In this document: positions 1 to 8,216 of the stretch, piece after piece | How positions within the stretch are numbered: position 1 is the stretch's first letter | Layout: every line of letters begins with the position of its first letter | Assembly: GCF_047314965.1 (NCBI RefSeq) | Contig: NZ_JBLBVK010000042.1 | Span: 33,478-97,477 of the forward strand | Direction: 5' to 3' | DNA: 64,000 nucleotides | Origin: JAVJUV01 sp047314965 | GTDB taxonomy: Bacteria; Pseudomonadota; Alphaproteobacteria; Rhodobacterales; Rhodobacteraceae | Position numbers and translations under genes: made by a program | The notes under the pieces: generated by a model | The model's input: only the letters and a program-made list of their open reading frames with translations | Databases searched by the model: none | Told to the model about the DNA's origin: nothing

Positions 1-131
1 TCCCTGACGCGCTTTGCGCCAGCATGGTGTCCGAATAGCCGGGGCTTGCCGCGTGCCTGTGCCCAACGGCCGTTGCCGTCCATTATGATCGCGACATGCT
101 CGGGGGCGCCGCCGTTACCTCTTTTGCCCAA
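1..131 (-). CDS. uppS: Isoprenyl transferase (undecaprenyl diphosphate synthase), N-terminal part only
   Basis: The gene runs off the left edge of the window, so only about 43 N-terminal codons are present. They read GNGGAPEHVAIIMDGNGRWA followed by QARGKPRLFGHHAGAKRV, which is the conserved start of cis-prenyltransferases; the Asp in IIMDGNGRWA is the Mg-diphosphate ligand of the family. The enzyme chain-elongates farnesyl diphosphate with isopentenyl diphosphate to make the lipid carrier for peptidoglycan synthesis. A TTG start is chosen because GAGGAG lies a few bases upstream. It follows frr after about 43 bases, matching the pyrH-frr-uppS order common in proteobacteria. Confidence 0.9.
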   Translation of the reverse strand, partial: MGKRGNGGAPEHVAIIMDGNGRWAQARGKPRLFGHHAGAKRVR

Positions 132-174
132 ATCGGGTCTCCTCGTACTTCAATGCCCACCCCAGTCTAAAGAG

Positions 175-738
175 TTACACCTGCATGATCTCTTCTTGCT
201 TGGTGTCGAGAGCCGCGTCGATCTTGGAAATTCCCTTGTCGGTCAGTTCCTGAACCGCGGCTTCCCAGAACTTCTGGTCGTCCTCCGACATGCCATCGGA
301 TTTTGCCTTCTTGATCTGATCCATCCCATCGCGCCGCACGTTCCGGATCGCGATACGCGCGTTCTCGGCATACTGCCCCGCAACCTTGGTCAGTTCGCGA
401 CGGCGTTCTTCGTTCAGTTCGGGGATCGGAAGCATGATGATGGTGCCATTCAGCTGGGGATTGATCCCCAGTCCGCTTTCACGGATGGCCTTCTCGACAA
501 CACCAACCAGGGATCTGTCCCAGACGTTGATGGTGACCATCCGCGGTTCGGGAACGTTCACCGTTCCAACCTGGTTGATCGGTGTCGTGGCGCCATATGC
601 CTCGACTGTAATGGGTTCAAGCATCGATGCCGATGCCCGTCCGGTCCGAAGAGACGCGAAATCGGTTCGCAAACTGGCCAAAGCGCCGTCCATTCTGCGC
701 TCAAGATCGTCGAGATCGATTTCGAAATCGTCAGCCAT
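175..738 (-). CDS. frr: Ribosome recycling factor
   Basis: The 187-residue product begins MADDFEIDLDDLERRMDGAL and contains LRTGRASASMLEPITVEAYG, the classic RRF domain I/hinge sequence; E. coli RRF has 185 residues. RRF splits post-termination ribosomes together with EF-G in the cytoplasm. An in-frame upstream ATG would add 23 unconserved residues; the chosen ATG has GAGAGACGG just upstream. It sits between pyrH and uppS on the same strand, the usual order, with about 194 non-coding bases separating it from pyrH. Confidence 0.97.
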   Translation of the reverse strand: MADDFEIDLDDLERRMDGALASLRTDFASLRTGRASASMLEPITVEAYGATTPINQVGTVNVPEPRMVTINVWDRSLVGVVEKAIRESGLGINPQLNGTIIMLPIPELNEERRRELTKVAGQYAENARIAIRNVRRDGMDQIKKAKSDGMSEDDQKFWEAAVQELTDKGISKIDAALDTKQEEIMQV

Positions 739-932
739 GCCCGTCTCTCGTTTTTCTATGTGGCTAAACCACCTAATTTTTCCTTCTATACCTTCAACAA
801 AAGGCAATTGTATAGAGGACCTGTGGCAAAGCTGTGCAACCGCGCCTCAGCTCGTGTGCAGTTTCGTTGCCGGATGGCTTCACTTGAAGGCTGGAGCGCC
901 GACATCTTCCGGGTTGTTCTGCGGAGCCTACG

Positions 933-1661
933 TCAACCCTTGACGATCGTATAAGTCCCCTCGCCTCGCAGGATACCGCGGAACCCGCCCGGTTCATCCA
1001 GCGAAAAGACGATGATCGGCAATTTGTTGTCGCGTGCCAGAGCAATGGCGCTGGCGTCCATCACACCCAGGTGCTGAGCAAGAACATCGTCATAGGTGAT
1101 GGTGTCATAGCGTTTGGCATCAGGGTACTTCACCGGATCCTTGTCATAGACCCCATCGACCTTGGTGCCCTTGAATATGGCCTGGCACGACATTTCGGAT
1201 GCGCGTAGCGTGGCCGCCGTGTCCGTGGTGAAATACGGGTTCCCCGTACCAGCGGCAAAAATGCAGACCCGTTTCTTCTCCAGATGCCGCACCGCCCTGC
1301 GACGGATATAGGGCTCGGCCACTTCGTCCATGCGAATCGCGCTGATTACACGGGTAAACACGCCAAGCGCCTCCAGTGCGGACTGCATGGCGAGAGCATT
1401 CATGACGGTTGCCAGCATGCCCATGTAATCGGCCGTCGTCCGTTCCATCCCCTGAGCCGAACCGGCAAGCCCGCGGAAGATATTCCCACCGCCGATGACC
1501 ATGCAGATTTCAACGCCAAGGTCATGGACCGATTTCACTTCTTCGGCGATGCGCTGAACGGTCGGGGGATGCAGACCAAACCCCTGGTCGCCCATCAGGG
1601 CCTCTCCGGAAATCTTCAGAAGGACACGTTCGTAAGCCGGAGCTGCCTTTTCTTCGCTCAT
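933..1661 (-). CDS. pyrH: UMP kinase
   Basis: The 242-residue product is a bacterial UMP kinase of the amino-acid-kinase fold: KISGEALMG around residues 16-24 (phosphate binding), GGGNIFRG at about 57-64, the TGNPYFTTDTAA stretch at 139-150 and VDGVYDKDP at 168-176. It phosphorylates UMP to UDP for pyrimidine nucleotide synthesis. The start at MSEEKAAP is chosen because the 62 residues upstream in the open frame are unlike the family. It heads the pyrH-frr-uppS cluster and is divergent from miaA. Confidence 0.97.
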   Translation of the reverse strand: MSEEKAAPAYERVLLKISGEALMGDQGFGLHPPTVQRIAEEVKSVHDLGVEICMVIGGGNIFRGLAGSAQGMERTTADYMGMLATVMNALAMQSALEALGVFTRVISAIRMDEVAEPYIRRRAVRHLEKKRVCIFAAGTGNPYFTTDTAATLRASEMSCQAIFKGTKVDGVYDKDPVKYPDAKRYDTITYDDVLAQHLGVMDASAIALARDNKLPIIVFSLDEPGGFRGILRGEGTYTIVKG

Positions 1662-1698
1662 ATTCCTGTCCCTCGCATCCTTGTTTTGACCCCGGGCT

Positions 1699-2640
1699 TT
1701 GCACCCGGCGGGAAAATGTCGGAAAAGCCGGAGCAATTCAACGCCGGAAGGACGCAAAATCACCGACTCGCTCGTCCACAGTCTCGACACGACCCGCCCC
1801 GTGCTGATCGCAGGTCCGACGGCCAGCGGCAAGTCCGCATTGGCCATGGAAATTGCGACACGTCTTGGTGGTCCGGTTGTGAATGCCGATGCACTTCAGG
1901 TTTACGGAGATTGGCGGGTGCTGACAGCACGTCCTTCGACAGCCGACGAGGCCACGCTGCCTCATGCGCTGTACGGTCACATTCCTGGGCATCAGCCCTA
2001 TTCGGTCGGAGACTGGCTGCGCGAACTTGAACCTTTGCTGGCCGGACCGCCCCCGGTGATCGTGGGTGGCACCGGACTCTACTTCACCGCCCTCACCGAG
2101 GGTCTTGCGGATATTCCTTCGACACCTGAAACCATCCGCCTGGAAGCCATTCGCCGGATGACTGACGAAGGCTTAGATGCACTTCTAGCCGAACTCGATC
2201 CCGAGACCGCGGCCCGCATTGACCGCCAGAACCCGATGCGTGTTCAAAGGGCTTGGGAGGTGCTTCGCACAACCGGGCGCGGCTTGGCCAGCTGGCAGGA
2301 GGAGACGCCTCGCCCGCTCCTGCGGATCGAAGACGCGCAGCCTCTTGTCATGGAAGCCCCAAAGGACTGGCTCAACCCGCGGATCGAGGCGAGGTTCGAC
2401 ATCATGCTTGAGGCGGGCGCTCTGGAAGAAGCGCGGATGAACGAAGGGGCCTGGCACGAAGGCCTGCCCTCAGCGAAGGCGATAGGCGCGGCCGAACTGG
2501 TGGCGCATGTGCGCGGAGAGATGAGCCGTGAGGAAGCACGCGAAGCGGCCGTCACGGCCACCCGGCAATATGCCAAACGACAACGCAGCTGGTTCCGATC
2601 CCGAATGAAGGCTTGGCGTCAGATAGACGCCAGGTCATGA
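1699..2640 (+). CDS. miaA: tRNA dimethylallyltransferase
   Basis: The product carries the MiaA P-loop GPTASGKS, then the DALQVYGDW and VGGTGLYF motifs and the C-terminal ATRQYAKRQRSWFR motif. MiaA transfers a dimethylallyl group to A37 of tRNAs that read UNN codons. The start is uncertain. The open frame allows TTG at 1699, which has no good ribosome site. A strong GGAAGGA at 1746-1752 sits six bases before an in-frame ATC at 1759, and a GTG at 1801 falls inside the beta strand just before the P-loop. From 1759 the protein has 293 residues, a normal length. It is divergent from pyrH. Confidence 0.93.
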   Translation: MHPAGKCRKSRSNSTPEGRKITDSLVHSLDTTRPVLIAGPTASGKSALAMEIATRLGGPVVNADALQVYGDWRVLTARPSTADEATLPHALYGHIPGHQPYSVGDWLRELEPLLAGPPPVIVGGTGLYFTALTEGLADIPSTPETIRLEAIRRMTDEGLDALLAELDPETAARIDRQNPMRVQRAWEVLRTTGRGLASWQEETPRPLLRIEDAQPLVMEAPKDWLNPRIEARFDIMLEAGALEEARMNEGAWHEGLPSAKAIGAAELVAHVRGEMSREEAREAAVTATRQYAKRQRSWFRSRMKAWRQIDARS

Positions 2641-2649
2641 AAAGCCGGG

Positions 2650-2691
2650 CAAAACGCAGACGTTTGCCATACGTTTTGCCGACGCTTTGCA
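2650..2691 (-). repeat. Dispersed phased repeat, copy A
   Basis: Read on the minus strand this is GCAAAGCGT-cg-GCAAAACGT-atg-GCAAACGT-ct-GCGTTTTGC. Three GCAAA(N)CGT units start 11 and 12 bases apart, about one helical turn each, and the last block is an inverted copy. It fills the gap between the convergent 3' ends of miaA and the M42 peptidase gene. Near-identical arrays lie at 25183-25225 and, more degenerate, at 51504-51545. Function unknown. Confidence 0.6.
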
Positions 2692-2698
2692 GACACCT

Positions 2699-3733
2699 TT
2701 ATTTCGACTTGAGATACGCCACGAGAATGTCGCGCGCCGCCTCCAGGTCGCTCTTCTCGATCATCTCCGTGACGGTATGGATGTACCTTGTTCCGACAAC
2801 GATCCCCACGGCGCGAGCACCGGCTGCCGCCTGCTGGGCGGCCGCGCCGTCCTGACCGCCCGAGCGTAACATCGTGCGCTGAAAGGGTATTTTCTTCTTC
2901 TCCGCCAAGGCGGCAATCTCGGCGACCAGGGCCTTGTCGGCAATGAAGCTGCCATCCCTGATATGGAGCCCGAACCCTTTGCCCTGTTCGGTCGTCCGAT
3001 CCTGCTCCGGAACGCCAGGCGTGTCACAAGCCAGCGTCGTGTCGATTCCAATCCCGATATCCGGTTTCACATGATAAGCCGCCGTCCGCGCCCCCCGCAG
3101 CCCGACTTCTTCCTGCGTGGTGAAAACGACATGGATTTCCGCATCGGTCTTTTTCTTTCCGAGTCCGCGCAAGGCTTCGACTCCAAGCCAGCAGGCGATA
3201 CGGTTGTCCAAAGCCTTGGAAACCACCTTGTCTCCCATCTCTAGAAATGGCTCGTCCATGACCACCATGTCACCAATCTTGACGACATCCTTCGCCTTTG
3301 CGCCAAGTCCGGTATCGACAAAGAATTCGTGCGGTTCAGGGATCTTCTTGCGGTCTTCAGCCGACGCGATGTGGACAGGCCGCCCCCCGGGGTTCATGAC
3401 GGCTTTCAGATCTCCCTGATCCGTGCAGACCAGCACTCGGCGCGAGAACAGGTTGCGCGGATCGAATCCGCCGACAGTCTGCAGATAGAGGAATCCCTTG
3501 TCACTGATATGGCTTACAAGAAAACCGATTTCATCCATATGGCACAGGAGCATGATCTTTTCGGGCGACTTGCCTTTGCCTTTGCGAATAGCGTGCAGAG
3601 ACCCCATCGCATCTTCATGCACGTCATCGGCGAAACCGATGATCTCGGTGCGGATCAATTCGCGAACCCTCTCCTCATGACCGGGAACACCCGGGGTTTC
3701 GCAGAGGATTTTCAGAAGTTCGATGTTTTTCAT
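2699..3733 (-). CDS. M42 family metallopeptidase (glutamyl aminopeptidase / endoglucanase-M type)
   Basis: The 344-residue protein matches the M42 family of cytosolic dinuclear aminopeptidases. Likely metal and catalytic residues are His65 and Asp67 in CHMDEIG, Asp in SKALDNRIACW, the Glu pair in TTQEEVGLRGA, Asp in GIDTTLA and a C-terminal His in YIHTVTEMI. The family trims N-terminal residues from peptides; substrate preference cannot be read from sequence. GAGGAACGT precedes the ATG. The gene starts 10 bases after the SLC13 permease gene and probably shares its transcript. Confidence 0.88.
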   Translation of the reverse strand: MKNIELLKILCETPGVPGHEERVRELIRTEIIGFADDVHEDAMGSLHAIRKGKGKSPEKIMLLCHMDEIGFLVSHISDKGFLYLQTVGGFDPRNLFSRRVLVCTDQGDLKAVMNPGGRPVHIASAEDRKKIPEPHEFFVDTGLGAKAKDVVKIGDMVVMDEPFLEMGDKVVSKALDNRIACWLGVEALRGLGKKKTDAEIHVVFTTQEEVGLRGARTAAYHVKPDIGIGIDTTLACDTPGVPEQDRTTEQGKGFGLHIRDGSFIADKALVAEIAALAEKKKIPFQRTMLRSGGQDGAAAQQAAAGARAVGIVVGTRYIHTVTEMIEKSDLEAARDILVAYLKSK

Positions 3734-3743
3734 ACGTTCCTCG

Positions 3744-5528
3744 TCAGACTGGCCAAATGATGGGAATGAAGAAACTTGCCGTCAGTGCCAGCAGAATATT
3801 CAGCGGCAGACCGACGCGGGTAAAGTCTGTAAATCGATACCCGCCAGGACCATAGACAAGAGTGTTTGTCTGGTAACCGATGGGCGTCGAAAAAGCGGCT
3901 GAAGCCGCGAACATCACCGCAACGACCAGCGGACGCGGATCTAACCCCAGGGCCAGCCCCAACTGAATCGCAATGGGCGTCAAGATGACCGCCACGGCGT
4001 TATTCGTGACGAGCTCTGTCAGAGTGGACGCCAGCAAATAGATCGACAGAATCACAACAAAAGGCGGCGCGTTCGCAAGCAAGGGTTGCGCGTAGGAAAC
4101 AATGAGTTCCACCGATCCGGCCGCCTCCAGGCCGGCGCCGACCATCAGCATCGCGAAGATCAGCGCAAGCAGCCTTCCTTCAACCATTGCGAAGGCTTCA
4201 TCCGCGTCGATACAGCGTGTCAGCAGAATGAGAGCTACCGCAAGAAGCGCCAGGGGCAGAATATCGGCAACGCCCAATGCCGCCAGCCCGACGACCCCCG
4301 CCAGAGCCAATATGGCAATCGGGGCCTTCTCTCTTCGAAATGCCTGCTCTGTCGGACGGTTGACTTCCACCAGTTCCATATCCTGCGCCAAGCGATGAAT
4401 GTCGTCTGAAGCACCTTCCAGAAGCAGCGTGTCGCCGACCCGGACGACGACTTCATCCAATTGCCGGCCGATATTCTGATCCCGACGGTGTACAGCGAGC
4501 GGGTAGACCCCGTAGCGGCGCCGAAGTCTCAGCGCGCCAAGCGACCGTCCGACCATCCTGCACCCGGGCGTGATCAGGACTTCCACGGTTTCGGTCGCAA
4601 CGGAAGATAGCTTGTCCACGGGCCTCAGTTTCGCATCTGTCTGGAACGAAAGGAGCTCGGCAACGTCGGTTCTCAGCATCACCCGGTCGCCTGGTTCCAA
4701 GATAACGCTCTTCAAATCGCGACGCAGCGAGGCATCACCTCGGAGAACGTCGACGACCCGCACGCCATCACGTGAGAAAAGATCGACTTCCAAGGGTTTC
4801 TGACCGATCAGATGCGAGCCTTCGGGCAACGCTACCTCGGTGAAGTATTTCATCTTTCGCCTGTCGCCGCCTAGCAAACCGCCCATCGACGTCCGTTCGG
4901 GCAGAAGGTGGCGGCCAATGAGAACCAGATAAACACCGCCCATAAGAACCTGGATCAGTCCCAAGGGAGCGATTTCCAGAATCGAAAACGGCTCAAGTCC
5001 ACGCTCGCGGGCCACGCCATCTACCAGCAAGTTCGTCGAGGTTCCGATCAGCGTGATCGTGCCACCGAGAATCGCCGCATACGATAACGGGATCAGAACC
5101 TTCGAGGGTGAAATCCCGATCCTCTTTGCAAGCTGGACGAAAATCGGGATCATCAAGACAACGACTGGCGTATTGTTCAGAAAGGCAGAGCCCGCAGCCA
5201 CCACCGCCAGACTGACGACAAGTGTTGCTGTTGGTGCAGTATCAGCTCGTCTATCGGCCTCGACCGTCAACCATTTTAACGCTCCGGTTCGAACGAGGCC
5301 ACCCATGACCAGGAACATCGCTGCAATTGTCCAAGGCGCGGAATTTGAAAACACACCCGCAACCCGTTCGAATGGAAGCAGCCCTAGAAGATACATCGCG
5401 GCTGCACCACCGATTGCCGTCACCTCGGGCGGATAGGTTTCACGGGCAAACAACACGAGCATCGCAAGAACGACGAGAATGCCGCAAACGGCAAGAATCA
5501 TCGGGCTTGCACCCATAAATGTCAGCAT
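3744..5528 (-). CDS. SLC13-family (DASS) permease with two RCK_C/TrkA-C domains
   Basis: A 594-residue inner-membrane protein. The N-terminal half has hydrophobic segments and the DASS signatures FLNNTPVVVLMIP and IGTSTNLLVDG. Residues about 230-295 and 315-380 form two hydrophilic TrkA-C-like domains, each ending in a PGDRVMLR or VGDTLLLEG type strand. A second transport half follows, with LTELVTNNAVAVILTP. This architecture is common in bacterial SLC13 permeases for anions such as sulfate or dicarboxylates; the substrate is not readable. AGGAGG lies seven bases before the ATG. The gene lies between the DMT permease and M42 genes with 10-base gaps, suggesting a three-gene operon. Confidence 0.88.
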   Translation of the reverse strand: MLTFMGASPMILAVCGILVVLAMLVLFARETYPPEVTAIGGAAAMYLLGLLPFERVAGVFSNSAPWTIAAMFLVMGGLVRTGALKWLTVEADRRADTAPTATLVVSLAVVAAGSAFLNNTPVVVLMIPIFVQLAKRIGISPSKVLIPLSYAAILGGTITLIGTSTNLLVDGVARERGLEPFSILEIAPLGLIQVLMGGVYLVLIGRHLLPERTSMGGLLGGDRRKMKYFTEVALPEGSHLIGQKPLEVDLFSRDGVRVVDVLRGDASLRRDLKSVILEPGDRVMLRTDVAELLSFQTDAKLRPVDKLSSVATETVEVLITPGCRMVGRSLGALRLRRRYGVYPLAVHRRDQNIGRQLDEVVVRVGDTLLLEGASDDIHRLAQDMELVEVNRPTEQAFRREKAPIAILALAGVVGLAALGVADILPLALLAVALILLTRCIDADEAFAMVEGRLLALIFAMLMVGAGLEAAGSVELIVSYAQPLLANAPPFVVILSIYLLASTLTELVTNNAVAVILTPIAIQLGLALGLDPRPLVVAVMFAASAAFSTPIGYQTNTLVYGPGGYRFTDFTRVGLPLNILLALTASFFIPIIWPV

Positions 5529-5538
5529 TTACCGCCTC

Positions 5539-6522
5539 CTAGCGGGACTTCCTGTCGAGGGTATCCGGCCTGTCAACCGCTGCAAGAGGATCCTCTGCTC
5601 GGGGTTGAACGAGGAATACTCCAGTCAAAATCAGAGCCATAGCGCCCCAAATCCACCCTGAATAGCTCTCCTGCAGGATCAGTGTTGCCCAAAGGACCCC
5701 GAATCCGGTGACAAGATAACTGACCTGAACGGCAAAAATCGGCCCTGCCGCTCCGACCATCCACACATAGGCCGTATAAACTACAACATGAATCAAGGCT
5801 GCCAGTACGATGGCGAGATCGGCGAGAGCCCAAGGAGGACGCGGATCGATGAACTGACCCGAAAAAGCGGCAAGTGGCAACGCGATAAGCGCCCCAGTGA
5901 CCGATGCACCATATAGGACATCCACTGGCGAAAGCCCGGCTGTGCCCCACTTGGCAACAGCATTGCCCTCCAGCCCGTAGAAAAATGGTGCGACAAGAGC
6001 CAGTGGGATGAACGCAACCATCGCTCGTTCAGGCAAAGACGCTTCGGGCGCAACGATAAGGAGTACTCCGGCCAGACCAAGCAAAAGCCCCATCAGGCGC
6101 GAGGTCTCGAACTTTTCGTTTCCAAGCGCCATGGCAATCGGGAATGCGAACATCGGAACGAGCGACAGCAGAATGGACACGAGGCCAGAAGGCAAATGAC
6201 GAATAGCCTCGTAGGACGCAGAATTGGGAAGAACGGTGCCAATGAGTGCGATGAAAACATAGACCCGCATAGCACCTGCATCGAAGCGAAGGCTGGGCCA
6301 CCGAAACAACAAACGGCGGCGGGTTGGATTCTCTTTAAGACCGCGGACTTCAATACATCGGAAAAGCGCCAAAGAGACCGCGCCGAGCGCCAACTGCCAG
6401 AATACAAGTCCGAAATGCCGATATCCCTCTGAAACCGCGATCTTCGACAATGGCTGCGTCATACCCCAGCCCGCGCCCATCACCACAAGTATCAGAAGGA
6501 ATACTACCGTCCTGCGCTTCAT
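5539..6522 (-). CDS. DMT superfamily (EamA) permease
   Basis: About 327 residues with roughly ten hydrophobic segments in two EamA repeats. The N-terminal segment is VFLLILVVMGAGWGMTQPLSKIA, and PNSASYEAIRHLPSGLVSILLSLVP closes the first repeat. It is an inner-membrane metabolite exporter or importer of unknown substrate. An ATG at 6522 is preferred over a GTG at 6570, which would add 16 polar residues (TKGQRRSDAGKLHF) before the first membrane helix. It is the first gene of the probable DMT-SLC13-M42 operon and is divergent from a small lipoprotein gene. Confidence 0.85.
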   Translation of the reverse strand: MKRRTVVFLLILVVMGAGWGMTQPLSKIAVSEGYRHFGLVFWQLALGAVSLALFRCIEVRGLKENPTRRRLLFRWPSLRFDAGAMRVYVFIALIGTVLPNSASYEAIRHLPSGLVSILLSLVPMFAFPIAMALGNEKFETSRLMGLLLGLAGVLLIVAPEASLPERAMVAFIPLALVAPFFYGLEGNAVAKWGTAGLSPVDVLYGASVTGALIALPLAAFSGQFIDPRPPWALADLAIVLAALIHVVVYTAYVWMVGAAGPIFAVQVSYLVTGFGVLWATLILQESYSGWIWGAMALILTGVFLVQPRAEDPLAAVDRPDTLDRKSR

Positions 6523-6659
6523 GAAATGCAACTTACCTGCATCGGAACGACGCTGACCTTTTGTCTTCACTCAAGCAAGTCCAAATCGGAGTTGTCTTGG
6601 ATCAAGGCGACACCCTGAGGTTTCACGTCATCTGGGGAAAATTGAAGAAGGAGAAACAA

Positions 6660-6824
6660 ATGCTTCGCATTCTCGTCTTGCTCTCAATTCCGCTGGTGAC
6701 CGCAGCGTGCGCAGAGAAAGACAAATATCCACTGTCAGGAGACCAATGCCATGAGGGAGATCCTGTTCAGCAGATGACACCTCCCGACTGCCTGAACCTA
6801 CCGACCGGGACCGGCACTTTCTAG
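6660..6824 (+). CDS. Small lipoprotein, 54 residues
   Basis: MLRILVLLSIPLVTAACAEKDKY is a short lipoprotein signal ending in a lipobox-like TAAC, followed by about 38 mature residues with two more cysteines (DQC and PPDC) that could form a disulphide. AAGGAG is placed ideally before the ATG, which decides this start over an upstream in-frame one. No function is known to me. The last 27 bases overlap the end of the convergent YmdB-family gene. Confidence 0.7.
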   Translation: MLRILVLLSIPLVTAACAEKDKYPLSGDQCHEGDPVQQMTPPDCLNLPTGTGTF

Positions 6825-7616
6825 GCGCCCCCCTTCACGGAACATTTTGACCGTCTGCGCTTTTCCAGTACGGTCGTCGGTCTCGACATAAAGACCTGAA
6901 AGTGTTGCCTCATCCATTGCAGGCTGGAAGCGCCCCTTCGACATGCCGGTTATAAACCGACGTAGGGGCTCTTCCTTATCCATGCCAATAACCGAATTAT
7001 AATCTCCGCACATTCCCGCATCTGTAAGGTAGGCAGTGCCGCCGGATAGGATCATTGCATCGGCGGTCGGCACATGCGTATGCGTTCCGACCACAACGCT
7101 TGCACGGCCATCACAAAAATGCCCGATGGCCATCTTCTCGGATGTCGCCTCGCAGTGGATGTCCACAATGCTGGCCTGAACCAGACCACCCATAGGGTGC
7201 TTTCGCATCACTTCGTCCAAAGCCGAAAAAGGATCGTCGAAGGGCCGCTTCATGAAGACCTGTCCGAGTGCCTGAACGACAAGTACTTTTCTGCCTGAAG
7301 GCGCATCGAAGACGCGCGCGCCCTGCCCCGGAGCGTTCTTCGCGAAGTTCAACGGACGAATAATCCTTGGCTCTTTCTCAATGTGGGCAAGCATTTCGCG
7401 CTGATCGAAGGCATGGTCACCCAATGTCAGGACATCCGCGCCAGCCTTGAAGATATCTTGTGCGTGCTCCGGGGTGATCCCAACGCCGGACGTCGCGTTC
7501 TCGCCATTGACGACGACGAAGTCCAACTTGAGGCGCGCCCGGATGTCGGGAAGGCGTTCTGTGATAGCACGACGTCCAGCGCGGCCTACGACGTCTCCGA
7601 GAAAGAGTAACTTCAT
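6798..7616 (-). CDS. YmdB-family metallophosphoesterase
   Basis: A 272-residue protein of the YmdB/TIGR00282 family of dinuclear-metal phosphodiesterases (reported activity on 2',3'-cyclic nucleotides). Visible metal motifs are GDVVGRAGR at residues 7-15, VVNGENA at about 35-41, DIHCEATSEK, and GTHTHVPTAD near 177-186. The usual GNH motif reads LGDHAFD here, so Asp replaces the conserved Asn ligand. It lies 9 bases downstream of the cyclo-ligase gene, a frequent pairing in alphaproteobacteria. Confidence 0.9.
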   Translation of the reverse strand: MKLLFLGDVVGRAGRRAITERLPDIRARLKLDFVVVNGENATSGVGITPEHAQDIFKAGADVLTLGDHAFDQREMLAHIEKEPRIIRPLNFAKNAPGQGARVFDAPSGRKVLVVQALGQVFMKRPFDDPFSALDEVMRKHPMGGLVQASIVDIHCEATSEKMAIGHFCDGRASVVVGTHTHVPTADAMILSGGTAYLTDAGMCGDYNSVIGMDKEEPLRRFITGMSKGRFQPAMDEATLSGLYVETDDRTGKAQTVKMFREGGRLESAGPGR

Positions 7617-7625
7617 TGTTACGCC

Positions 7626-8216
7626 CTAGACGTCATCAGCCTGCCAGGCAAGTGAACTTCCATTCTCGGGTCGTACAATCCCGAACTCGGTCACTATGGC
7701 ATCAAGCGGCTGGTCGGTTGCTTCGACAGGCAAATCAGCATCGCTGTGCTGTGCGGCGTAGGCAAGTCCGATGGCAACTACCCGAGCATGAGGACGAAGC
7801 GCCGCGAGAGTACGGTCGTAATGGCCTGCACCGTATCCGAGACGATGGCATCGAGAGTCGAACGCAAGCATGGGGACTACAAGTACCCTGGGGGTCACCG
7901 GCTCATCCAATGCCGGAATGGAGACGCCGAAGCCATCCTTCTCCATATCCATCCCTTCGTGCCAACGGCGAAAAGTCAGAGCGGCATCTCGGCCATGAGT
8001 CACAGGCAGACAGACAGTCCGGCTGGCCTGTAGTGCCAACATGACGGGTCTTGGATCTATCTCGGTTCGGATAGGCCAATAGAAAGATACGGGACCATCG
8101 GTTCCGGACAACAATCCCTTCAAACGTTCAAGTGCCGGCGCTGGGTCAACGTTACCATGCGCAGATGCCCGCCGTTCTCGCGCAATACGACGCAGTGTGT
8201 CTTTGTCACGGTTCAT
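7626..8216 (-). CDS. 5-formyltetrahydrofolate cyclo-ligase
   Basis: From ATG at 8216 the product has 196 residues. It shows the family motifs: basic N terminus MNRDKDTLRRIARERR, the FYWPIRTEIDPRP segment, and RLGYGAGHYDRTLA (ATP and folate site). It converts 5-formyl-THF to 5,10-methenyl-THF using ATP. The start codon overlaps the mgtE stop as ATGA, so translation is probably coupled. The open frame extends far upstream of this ATG, but that part only overlaps mgtE in another frame. Confidence 0.93.
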   Translation of the reverse strand: MNRDKDTLRRIARERRASAHGNVDPAPALERLKGLLSGTDGPVSFYWPIRTEIDPRPVMLALQASRTVCLPVTHGRDAALTFRRWHEGMDMEKDGFGVSIPALDEPVTPRVLVVPMLAFDSRCHRLGYGAGHYDRTLAALRPHARVVAIGLAYAAQHSDADLPVEATDQPLDAIVTEFGIVRPENGSSLAWQADDV

